NCBI GenBank assembly: GCA_002372325.1
Contig: DFFT01000038.1
Span: forward strand, 1 to 15,084
Origin: Succinivibrionaceae bacterium UBA3769
GTDB lineage: Bacteria; Pseudomonadota; Gammaproteobacteria; Enterobacterales; Succinivibrionaceae
Reading direction: 5' to 3'
Length of the DNA stretch: 15,084 nt
Shown: in pieces, positions 6,506 to 13,693 of the stretch
Layout: each line of letters opens with the position of its first letter
Numbering within the stretch: position 1 is the first letter of the stretch
Notes under the pieces: model-generated
What the model was told of the DNA's origin: nothing
Seen by the model: the letters and a program-made list of their open reading frames with translations, nothing else
The model's database searches: none
Program-made: the position numbers and the translations under genes

Positions 6506-7447
6506 TTATTCCGAAGTTCGTCCGCTGCTTGCGAAAAGTCTTCTGATAAACCCCTTGCCGGTTTTTCTTTTCTGCCGTTCGGAGAAGTAACAGCGGATGT
6601 TGCAGAGCAATGCGGCCAGCAGGGTGATTAAATAAAGCAGCCAGGCCCAGAGGAACATCAGGGGGATGGAGGAATAGCTGGAAAGGTAATCGGAAAAACC
6701 CTTGAAAAACGCCCGCGCATCACGGATCCGAAGATTCCAGCGATGCCGGAGCCAGGACTGGTGCCGCAAAAACCAGAACAAATGGTAGCCGGTCCGAAAA
6801 ACTCCTCCCGGAGTGACAGTGGTTCCCGTAAGACAGATGGCCATGGGATTGTAAAGGGTGCGGTATCCCTTGGAGGCCAGACGGGCGGCGATGTAAATAT
6901 CGGCAAAGGCATAAACGCTGGATCCGGGCACCACTCCGGGGATGGCCAGATAACGGGTGCGCCAGGCTACCATGGCAAAGCTGCTGAATACCCGCTGGAG
7001 GTGCCAGGCCGGAATGTCCTTTCTGGTGAAGGGGTACAGGAAATTATGGGTGTAGCGGGTGAGGTGACCGGCATTCGGCGCGGGAACCTGCCGGCCGGTG
7101 ACCACCGCCAGATCCGGATATTTCAGAAAGTACCGGAAGAGCTCGCAGATGCCGGAGGGATCGATTTCCGCATCCGGAGCCAGAGAGATCAGAATGTCGG
7201 AATCCAGATTATCATAGATAACATGACGCATGAGAGCCGTTTCGTTGACAAAGGCTCTCCGGGCCAGGGGGATTACCTTGCAGCCGTAGGTCTGGGCGGT
7301 CTGCTGCGATCCGTCCTCGGATCCCAGATCGTAGACCCGGATCCGGTCGGCGCTGATCACCCTCTGGGAGGTCAGACAGTGCAGACAGTCGCTGAATTTC
7401 TGACCGCCGTTGCAGCAGACGATGGCAACGGTGATGATCATGGACAT
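6506..7447 (-). CDS. Family 2 glycosyltransferase, rhamnosyltransferase-like
   Basis: This is a GT-A fold sugar transferase of 313 residues, probably acting on the cytoplasmic face of the inner membrane in surface polysaccharide or glycoprotein synthesis. The N-terminus (about 3-60) has the GT2 nucleotide-binding pattern ending in VYDLGSEDGS. ARRAFVNETALMR (about 62-74) corresponds to the FNHGxxRN region of GT2 rhamnosyltransferases. LISLAPDAE (86-94) is in the place of their TQDA metal-binding segment and keeps its Asp. VVTGRQVPAP (115-124) matches their VYGRQLP motif. ADIYIAARLASKGYR (182-196) is the region of the acceptor-side acid. A hydrophobic segment at about 261-283 and a basic tail suggest membrane association. 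The sugar donor is not provable. The ATG starts 3 bases after the stop of the large Sel1 gene, so translation is probably coupled. An ATG two codons later is possible. Confidence 0.82.
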   Translation of the reverse strand: MSMIITVAIVCCNGGQKFSDCLHCLTSQRVISADRIRVYDLGSEDGSQQTAQTYGCKVIPLARRAFVNETALMRHVIYDNLDSDILISLAPDAEIDPSGICELFRYFLKYPDLAVVTGRQVPAPNAGHLTRYTHNFLYPFTRKDIPAWHLQRVFSSFAMVAWRTRYLAIPGVVPGSSVYAFADIYIAARLASKGYRTLYNPMAICLTGTTVTPGGVFRTGYHLFWFLRHQSWLRHRWNLRIRDARAFFKGFSDYLSSYSSIPLMFLWAWLLYLITLLAALLCNIRCYFSERQKRKTGKGFIRRLFASSGRTSE

Positions 7448-7450
7448 GGT

Positions 7451-10400
7451 TCAGCGTCCCAGCTTCATAAAGTTTAGGAAGGCCAGTCCGTCATGCTTGC
7501 CTACCCCCAGTCCCATGGTGTAGAGAGCTACCAGATGTTCGGCGGCCATGCTGTTGCCCCGATCTGCCATGTCGGTCAGGAAGGCGATGGATTTGCCGGG
7601 ATCCCGGGGCCCGCCCTCGATACCGTACATGCGGATGGCGGAACTCAGCATGGAGGCCTTGATGTCTCCCTTGCTGGCTGCCTTCATCAGGGTGCTAAAT
7701 GCCTGAGCGCCGTTCTTGCCGGTGCCGATGCCGAAGAGCTGGAATACCCCGAGATTGTTAAGAGCCCGGAGATGTCCCTGAGCGGCGGCCTTTTCCAAAA
7801 ATGACAGCGCCTGGGCGTAGTTTTTTGCGCGGTAGTACTTCATAGCGGTATTGAACTGGTCATCGGCCTTCTCGGAGGTTTCGGCAGGGGAGCCCTTGCC
7901 GGCGTAAAGGAGGGAATCTCCTTTGCAGGCCCGGGCGGCGTCAGCCTCAAGCTTTTCCAGATCCAAAGTGCCGCCGGCGTCCAGGTAATACTTGAGGAAC
8001 AGAGGATCCTTCATGCTGGCGGCGGCCAGCCAGCTTTTGTCCCAGCTCTTAATGCCGTAAACGCCGGCCTGCACCGGGGAGCTGCAATTTTTCAGGTTCC
8101 GGTCGCCGGAGACAAGATTGCTGAGGAACTGGGCCGGCTTGAGTCCGGAGTTCCGGAGAAGGCGGATCCCTTCTGATTCGTCCTTGGGAGTGCCCTCGCC
8201 GTAGACCTTCATGGCGCCAAGGTACTGGGCGGCTTTCTTGTCAGAACGATCCGAGTGCACGGCCTTGTCCAGCAGGGCATAGGCCTCGTTGGCGTTGGTG
8301 TAGCGGGGCTCCGTAAGCTTGATATAGGCCAGCTGCTTCATGCAGGAGGGCTCGTTTTTCATGGAGCCCTGAGTGTACTGTCCCACGGCGGCTCTCATGT
8401 CCTTCTGCACGCCCCGGCCCTCCCGGAACATGTCCCCGAGATGGCAGAAGGCGGCGCTTTTGCCGTCCTTGATGGCCATGCGATAGTACTTTTCCGCCTG
8501 AGCATAATCCTTTTTGACGTTGATGCCCTGATCGTACATGATGCCCATCTCCAGAGGATGCTGCTCCTGCACGTTTTTCGGAGCCTTGGCAATGTACTTG
8601 AGGAGTTCCCGGGTATCATTGGTCTTGATATAGTAGTTCATCAGGAGCGCTTCGGCCTCCGGATCATTTTTGACCAGGGAGCCGGAAAGATACTTGGCCC
8701 CCTCGAAGCTGGAAGGATTCTGCTTCAGCAGAGCGATGCCGGCCGGCCGGAAAGCTTCCTTTACGTTCTTGCGGGCGGCATCAATGTAGTATTCCCGGGC
8801 CTTCTTTTCATCCTTTTTTCTGGGATCCAGATCCGAGGCATAGATTTCCGCCAGGTCGTAGGAGGCTTTCGGAATGCCGTAGCGGCCCTTGGCTGCCCGG
8901 GTGAGATAGGAGATTTCGCTGTCCAGATCACGGGGCACGCCGTGGCCGTCCCGGTACATCAGAGCCAGAAGATAGTCCGCATCCTTGTGTTCATGTCCGG
9001 AGGCCCGGAGGAGGTAATCAAGAGCCTTCTGATAGTCCCGGGGCACATGCTTCCCTTCGTAATAGAAATGACCGGCGTCGTTCAGAGCATCGGCATGTCC
9101 CTTATCGGCAGCGGCGATAATGAGCGCGATGCCCTTTTCAGTGTCCTGGGCGGTTTTCTTAGGCTTGTTAAGATAGATGGAGCCCAGCATATAGGCGGCA
9201 TCCCGGTTTCCGCTTGCGGCGGATTTTTCCAGAAGGGCCTCGCCTTCCTTGAGGTTCTTCTTAACTCCCTTGATGCCGTTGATATTGCGGATGGCGAGCT
9301 CATAGACGGCGTCCTGATTGTTGCGGGCGATTTCGCTTTTAAGAACTTCCGTTTTGGCGTCCCGGAGCTCCCTGGGGGTAAGGAGGGGCTTTTCCGGAGC
9401 CGCTTCCTGAGGTTTGTCCTCTTCCGTCATGACGGCCACGACCGGGGATTCCTGCACCGGAGACTCCGGCGCTGCCGGGGGCGATGCGGGCTTTTCAGGC
9501 TCGGGAACCTGCTCGGCGGTAACCGGCGCGCTCTCCGGATCTGCCGGAGCCGGCTTTTCCGGTTCCGGAGGAGCTGCGGGCTTTTCCGGGGCCGGCTCCG
9601 GGGTTTCCACCTCGCTGATAACCAGAGTATGAGAGGCGTCCGCATTAAGACCGTTATAGTCCGGAGATCCCTGAGGGGCGCTTTCGTTTTCCGCTGCGGA
9701 AGCGGCCAGCAAGGTGTCAGCCACGTTTACGGACGCGGCATTGAGATCCTTTTCCTGCTGCTCCATGCTGTCAGCATAGAACTCCCGGGAGCGCTCGTAG
9801 AGATAGTGGAAGGGATCCTGATTGAGTCTTTCGAAGTCCAGGCTGGACATGGAATCCTCGGTGCGCACAAACTCCTGCAGGAGGCGCAGCATCTGACGGG
9901 AGCGGCGGTAGGACTCGCCGGCCTGACCGCCCTGGCGGAACATCTGCGTGGATTCCGGGCTGATTTCCAGAGTTTCCAGGAGGTTCATGGAATTAAGGTT
10001 GACATTAAAAAGCGGGCCCGATTCCTGAGTGCCCACAAAGCGTCCCTGCCGCGGGTTCTGCTCCAGCGGGTTTTCCACGGCGGCTACCTCGGAGGCGTTA
10101 ATTGAGAGGGGGATCTCCTTCTGTCCGGCGTAAATGCCGGCTAAGAGGGCCAGATCCGTTTTAAACATGGTTCGGTCGCTGTCCCCCATTTTGTTGATGC
10201 CCCGGTTCAGAAGCTCCTGATAATCGTTTATTTCCGGCACCAGCACGTAAATGGTGTCCATGTTTTCGCAGGAGGCCACCGGGGTGGCGATTTTCATTTC
10301 CACCGCATTAAGCTGCAGCTTTCCGGAGAGGGCCACGTCCTTGAAGATCTTGCCGGTGCCCTTGGCGGTTACCGTAAAGGGGGCGGCGGTGTTAAGCCGG

Positions 10401-11356
10401 CATTCGTAGAACACCCGGGCCCGATCCAGGAAGCTCTGGCTCTGAGTCAGGGTTTTGCTGTAGTTTTCCCGGATGGAGTTATAGTTGCGGGTTCTCTGAT
10501 CAGGCTTAATGCCGTCAATCAGGGAGATGTAGTTGATTACCGACGGCAGGGAGAGATTAAGCTTCTGCACCTCATGGAGCTTTTCCGGGGTCAGAATGGC
10601 AAAGTCTTCGACATTATATTCGCTGATGCTCCGCACCCGTTCCTCAGGATCCACCGGAAGCTTCTGGATCAGCTTGTTTACCTCGAGAGTGATAAAGTCT
10701 CTCATGTCAAAGGGGGAGAGCCGGCTGTAATTTCCTTCCCCGATAAGAAAGCGGCAGACTCGGAGGGCGTTTACCGCGCCGTAGAGCGAGCGGATGTCAT
10801 TGATGGTATAGTCAATGTTCTTGTCAAAGGCCTGATAGGCGGCAATGGTGCGCTCCATATCCGAAATGTCCGGATCCAGAGAATGATAGAAGGTGAAGAT
10901 GCTGGCCAGACTGTCCACATAGAATTTGTAGTTGGCTGTGGACTGGCGGTTCACCAGATGCTCCTCGTAGCTGCGGATGCGCTTCTCCACCTCCTGCAGC
11001 GCCACCTCGGAAAGATACGGTGCGATGTTCACCGGACGGTTGCGGTCATCTTCGGTCATGGCTGAAGCCGGCAGCTCGTTCTGCTTCTCAAAATCCAGAT
11101 TGCGCAGCTTGGCTACCAGTCTGACGTTATGGCTGTAGTCTTCGGAAAGAATGCTGGAGTAAAGAGCGGCTGCTGCATCCTCGGGAGTATTCACCTCATC
11201 CGCAATGGAACCGTTCTGATCCTTTCCGGATCCTCCGGAAAACATGCTGTAGCCGCCGATTCCCAGAAGAGCGGCCAGTATCGCCGCTGCCAGCAGCTTC
11301 GGAGCGGCCTTGCCGTAATGATGGCCGATTTTGGGGAGGTTCTTGATTCGGGTCAT
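7451..11356 (-). CDS. Large membrane-anchored Sel1-repeat protein with Pro/Glu-rich linker
   Basis: The function of this 1301-residue protein is unknown. A short basic N-terminus and one hydrophobic helix (about 20-39) predict an inner-membrane anchor with the rest in the periplasm. Residues 50-580 form a mostly helical region I do not recognise. Residues 585-660 are a Pro/Glu/Ala/Lys-rich linker with four PEKP repeats, similar in style to the spacer of TonB. From about 684 to the end lie Sel1-like (TPR-type) repeats, clearest at 684-870, 935-1060 and 1165-1295, with motifs such as AAYMLGSIY, YEGKHVPRDYQKALDYLLRAS and LGVFQLFGIGTGKN. Sel1 repeats usually bind proteins, so a scaffold role is likely. 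It is followed after 3 bases by a glycosyltransferase. The ribosome binding site is weak. A TACAAT box (11524-11519, minus strand) could be a distant -10, without a clear -35. Confidence 0.85.
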   Translation of the reverse strand: MTRIKNLPKIGHHYGKAAPKLLAAAILAALLGIGGYSMFSGGSGKDQNGSIADEVNTPEDAAAALYSSILSEDYSHNVRLVAKLRNLDFEKQNELPASAMTEDDRNRPVNIAPYLSEVALQEVEKRIRSYEEHLVNRQSTANYKFYVDSLASIFTFYHSLDPDISDMERTIAAYQAFDKNIDYTINDIRSLYGAVNALRVCRFLIGEGNYSRLSPFDMRDFITLEVNKLIQKLPVDPEERVRSISEYNVEDFAILTPEKLHEVQKLNLSLPSVINYISLIDGIKPDQRTRNYNSIRENYSKTLTQSQSFLDRARVFYECRLNTAAPFTVTAKGTGKIFKDVALSGKLQLNAVEMKIATPVASCENMDTIYVLVPEINDYQELLNRGINKMGDSDRTMFKTDLALLAGIYAGQKEIPLSINASEVAAVENPLEQNPRQGRFVGTQESGPLFNVNLNSMNLLETLEISPESTQMFRQGGQAGESYRRSRQMLRLLQEFVRTEDSMSSLDFERLNQDPFHYLYERSREFYADSMEQQEKDLNAASVNVADTLLAASAAENESAPQGSPDYNGLNADASHTLVISEVETPEPAPEKPAAPPEPEKPAPADPESAPVTAEQVPEPEKPASPPAAPESPVQESPVVAVMTEEDKPQEAAPEKPLLTPRELRDAKTEVLKSEIARNNQDAVYELAIRNINGIKGVKKNLKEGEALLEKSAASGNRDAAYMLGSIYLNKPKKTAQDTEKGIALIIAAADKGHADALNDAGHFYYEGKHVPRDYQKALDYLLRASGHEHKDADYLLALMYRDGHGVPRDLDSEISYLTRAAKGRYGIPKASYDLAEIYASDLDPRKKDEKKAREYYIDAARKNVKEAFRPAGIALLKQNPSSFEGAKYLSGSLVKNDPEAEALLMNYYIKTNDTRELLKYIAKAPKNVQEQHPLEMGIMYDQGINVKKDYAQAEKYYRMAIKDGKSAAFCHLGDMFREGRGVQKDMRAAVGQYTQGSMKNEPSCMKQLAYIKLTEPRYTNANEAYALLDKAVHSDRSDKKAAQYLGAMKVYGEGTPKDESEGIRLLRNSGLKPAQFLSNLVSGDRNLKNCSSPVQAGVYGIKSWDKSWLAAASMKDPLFLKYYLDAGGTLDLEKLEADAARACKGDSLLYAGKGSPAETSEKADDQFNTAMKYYRAKNYAQALSFLEKAAAQGHLRALNNLGVFQLFGIGTGKNGAQAFSTLMKAASKGDIKASMLSSAIRMYGIEGGPRDPGKSIAFLTDMADRGNSMAAEHLVALYTMGLGVGKHDGLAFLNFMKLGR
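9377..9604 (-). repeat. Pro/Glu/Lys-rich linker-coding repeat
   Basis: These bases encode residues 585-660 of the large Sel1 protein. PEKPA occurs at 590, 599 and 620, with PEKP at 654 and many PE, AP and PA steps between. The DNA shows matching imperfect repeats (GGCTTTTCC with variants on the plus strand). Such segments are stiff, extended spacers. The repeat number is likely to vary between strains. Confidence 0.65.
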
Positions 11357-11585
11357 GTTGTTCTGTTACTCGTATAAATTCAGTCAGTTAAGGCGGCTCT
11401 CTCTCTAAGAGCTCTTCCGGAGCTCAAAAGCGGTTTCTCATGATTTTGCTGCCGGGAAACCGAAACCGGCTGAGAGCATGCCGCATCCCGCGGGAGTCAT
11501 TCCTGTGTGCGCGGCGTTATTGTACCTTAAATTTGCCGGATCCGGTATTATCCGGGTATTGTGATGAAGGAACATGCCGGCCGCT

Positions 11586-13319
11586 TCAGATTGAATCGAG
11601 CTTTTCGTAGCCGATTTTGGTGATCTTGTCCTCCTGGGTTTCCTGCACGTACAGCCGGATGTCGATCAGGGTGAACCGGTCTCCCGCCATCGGGAAGCCC
11701 CCCAGCTGGTAGGACAGAAACTCATTAAGGGTAAGGGGCTTTTCCAGACTGGTGATGACCAGGTTGTAGTCCCGGGCCACCTCGGTCATTTTCAGCTTGC
11801 CGTCCAGAATGATATCGCCGCGGTAGAAGTGCGGGGTCTTGCGGACATTGGCATTGCCGTTAAAAATGAAGTTCAGGAATTCCTCGTCCTCGTTATGCCC
11901 GATAACGGACACCACATCTCCCTTTTTGAGGGTGGTGCTGCCGCTGGGCTTTACCATCAGCCCCTTCTTGAAAACCGCTGCCACCTGGGTTTTGCTGGGG
12001 AACTTGATTTCCCGGAGGGGGATGTCCTGGAATTTGCTGTGCTGAATCTCATAGGTGAAGATCTGATAGTCGTCATCGATGGAAATGCCGATATCTCCCT
12101 TGCTGATGGGAGCGGCCAGGCTGGGGGCATACACCCGGAAGATTTTGGCCATGGGGAGAATGGACGCCCCCTGCACCAGCAGGGAGAAGATCACAATCAC
12201 AAAGGCCACGTTGAAGTACATCTCGCCGTACGGCACATCAAACATAATCGGGTAGATGGCCAGCACGATGGGCACGGAGCCCCGGAGTCCCACCCAGGAA
12301 ATAAAGGTCAGATCCGCGGTGCTGTAGGTGAAGAAGGGCTTCAGACAGAGGAAGACCGCCACCGGCCGGGCGATGAAGGTCAGCACCAGAGCAATAATGA
12401 TGCCGGTGCCCAGATACGGCAGGAGACTGCTGGGGGTGACCAGAAGTCCCAGAATAAGGAAGAGGGCGATCTGGGAAAGCCAGGTGAGGCCGTCCAGCAC
12501 CGGAAGAATGAAATTCACCAGGCGGTTTTTGCGGTTGCCCAGGCACATGCCGATGATGAAGATGGCCAGGAAGCCGGATCCGTCCAGACTGGCGGTGATG
12601 GCAAAGCCGGTGAAGGCAATGCCGATTACCAGCAGGGTGTAAAGCCCGGAGGGAATGTTGATGATGCTGATAAGATAGCGCGCCAGAAGTCCGAATATAA
12701 TGCCGAAGCCGGTGCCGAAGGCAAACTGCTTCACGAAGAGCATGGAGGCATCGGCAATGGAGACGGCGGAACCGGCGTTTTCCGCCTGAATGAGATTGAT
12801 CAGTGTCATGGTCAGAAAGATGGCCATGGGGTCATTGGTGGCGGATTCGATCTGCAGCGGGGACTCGACCTTGGTTTTCAGGGTAACGCCGTTGCCGCCC
12901 AGCAGGCTGAACACAGCGCCGGCGTCGGTGGATCCTACAATGGCTCCCACCAGCATGCACTGGTAGAAGGGGAGCTTGAAAAGATAATAGGCCGCCCCGC
13001 CCACAATGGCGGAGGTGATGAGCACGCCTACTGTGGAAAGAATAATTGACTGGACAGCCACGTTTCTGAAGGTGTTCAGCGAGGTCTGACAGCCTCCGGA
13101 AAACAGGATTACCGCGAGAGCGATATTGGCCACCATGAAGGAAAGGTTATAGTTGTCAAAGGCTATTTTCAGAAAGATTCCTTCCGAGCCGCAGAGCATC
13201 CCCACCCCAAGAAACAGCAGCAGCACCGGCAGTCCCATGATGGAGGAAATTCTGCTGGCAAAAATGCTCACGGACAGGAGCAGCCCGATAATCAGAATGG
13301 AATAATTGAGTGTATCCAT
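11586..13319 (-). CDS. cvrA: K+/H+ antiporter, CvrA/NhaP2 type
   Basis: This inner-membrane antiporter of the CPA1 family exchanges cytoplasmic K+ (or Na+) for protons and serves in volume and cation control. It has 577 residues, essentially the length of E. coli CvrA (NhaP2). The hydrophobic exchanger domain (about 5-395) contains the GSTDAGAVFSLL segment (Asp132), ESATNDPMA (Asn162-Asp163, the CPA1 ND motif) and SWVGLRGSVPI (Arg346). A cytoplasmic tail follows: an RCK-C/TrkA-C-like domain (about 410-490; LREIKFPSKTQVAAVFKKG, LKKGDVVSVIGHNEDEE), then a CorC/HlyC-associated-type domain (about 497-572). This order is the one seen in CvrA. The ATG is where the family's N-terminus begins, although no good ribosome binding site precedes it. 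It is transcribed alone, divergent from the Sel1 gene at 13694. Confidence 0.93.
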   Translation of the reverse strand: MDTLNYSILIIGLLLSVSIFASRISSIMGLPVLLLFLGVGMLCGSEGIFLKIAFDNYNLSFMVANIALAVILFSGGCQTSLNTFRNVAVQSIILSTVGVLITSAIVGGAAYYLFKLPFYQCMLVGAIVGSTDAGAVFSLLGGNGVTLKTKVESPLQIESATNDPMAIFLTMTLINLIQAENAGSAVSIADASMLFVKQFAFGTGFGIIFGLLARYLISIINIPSGLYTLLVIGIAFTGFAITASLDGSGFLAIFIIGMCLGNRKNRLVNFILPVLDGLTWLSQIALFLILGLLVTPSSLLPYLGTGIIIALVLTFIARPVAVFLCLKPFFTYSTADLTFISWVGLRGSVPIVLAIYPIMFDVPYGEMYFNVAFVIVIFSLLVQGASILPMAKIFRVYAPSLAAPISKGDIGISIDDDYQIFTYEIQHSKFQDIPLREIKFPSKTQVAAVFKKGLMVKPSGSTTLKKGDVVSVIGHNEDEEFLNFIFNGNANVRKTPHFYRGDIILDGKLKMTEVARDYNLVITSLEKPLTLNEFLSYQLGGFPMAGDRFTLIDIRLYVQETQEDKITKIGYEKLDSI

Positions 13320-13365
13320 GACGGCATTGGAGAAAAAGGTAAACCAAAGAAAAAGCCCTGCTGTT

Positions 13366-13393
13366 AGTTTAGGTTAAATCCTGAAATTATCAA
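13366..13393 (-). promoter_or_regulatory. Candidate sigma-70 promoter of cvrA
   Basis: On the minus strand, TTGATA (13393-13388, 5 of 6 to the -35 consensus) is separated by 16 bases from TAAACT (13371-13366, 4 of 6 to the -10). Transcription would start near 13359, about 40 bases before the ATG. The TGACAT/ATGTCA palindrome would then be centred near -64, a typical activator position. Confidence 0.38.
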
Positions 13394-13414
13394 GAGCAAA
13401 ATTTTTAGATTTTT

Positions 13415-13431
13415 TGACATCAGGAATGTCA
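13415..13431. promoter_or_regulatory. TGACAT-N5-ATGTCA palindrome, candidate operator
   Basis: TGACATCAGGAATGTCA is a perfect inverted repeat with 6-base half-sites. It matches the half-sites of the palindrome upstream of the efflux operon (6412-6430), where the spacer is 7 bases. T or A runs flank both copies (TTTTT here, AAAAAA on the minus strand there). The regulator is unknown. Confidence 0.42.
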
Positions 13432-13590
13432 GCAAGGCTGCGTCAAAGCTTCTGAAAAGCTTCCGCGCGAGCCCCGGAAACAGCAGAACCGGTCACGTTT
13501 TTGCGCCGTTTTTCTCCTTAAGGTGTTACCATGATAACGTCCTGCTAAGAATATGGAAGATATTTCCCGCGGATATCTCGGCGCTGCGGT

Positions 13591-13596
13591 TATAAT
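13591..13596 (+). promoter_or_regulatory. Candidate -10 box of the Sel1-repeat gene
   Basis: A perfect TATAAT lies about 97 bases before the ATG at 13694. No recognisable -35 sits 16-18 bases upstream, so if it is used the promoter probably needs an activator. Confidence 0.28.
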
Positions 13597-13693
13597 CACT
13601 CATCAGAGTAATTCCAGAAGCGGCTCGGGTTCAGACTTTGGTTCTGGCTTTCTGCCGTGTTTTTTTGCAGAGTTTTCGGGATGGCGTTAAGAG

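Larger units (their letters stand above)
13320..13693. other. Divergent intergenic region between cvrA and a Sel1-repeat gene
   Basis: These 374 bases hold the control signals for two divergent genes. From left to right I see a minus-strand promoter candidate (13366-13393), a TGACAT/ATGTCA palindrome (13415-13431), an AAGCTT inverted pair around 13445-13462, and a plus-strand TATAAT (13591-13596). Just before the Sel1 start there is a T-rich run (about 13660-13667). No tRNA-like fold and no open frame worth calling were found. Confidence 0.55.

Noticed and set aside
8255..10105. 616-codon open frame on the plus strand opposite the large Sel1 gene
   Set aside because: It is exactly antisense to a well-supported repeat protein. 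Its translation is Gly/Arg/Leu/His-rich with no domain. Such long shadow frames arise when the true gene avoids certain codons.
11829..13049. 406-codon plus-strand frame opposite cvrA
   Set aside because: It has the same shadow-frame character, and the antiporter on the other strand is full length with all its motifs.
13610..13667. Possible tRNA or terminator around GGGTTCAGAC and the following T run
   Set aside because: No acceptor or anticodon stem can be drawn, and the only stem leading into the T run is short with a long loop.
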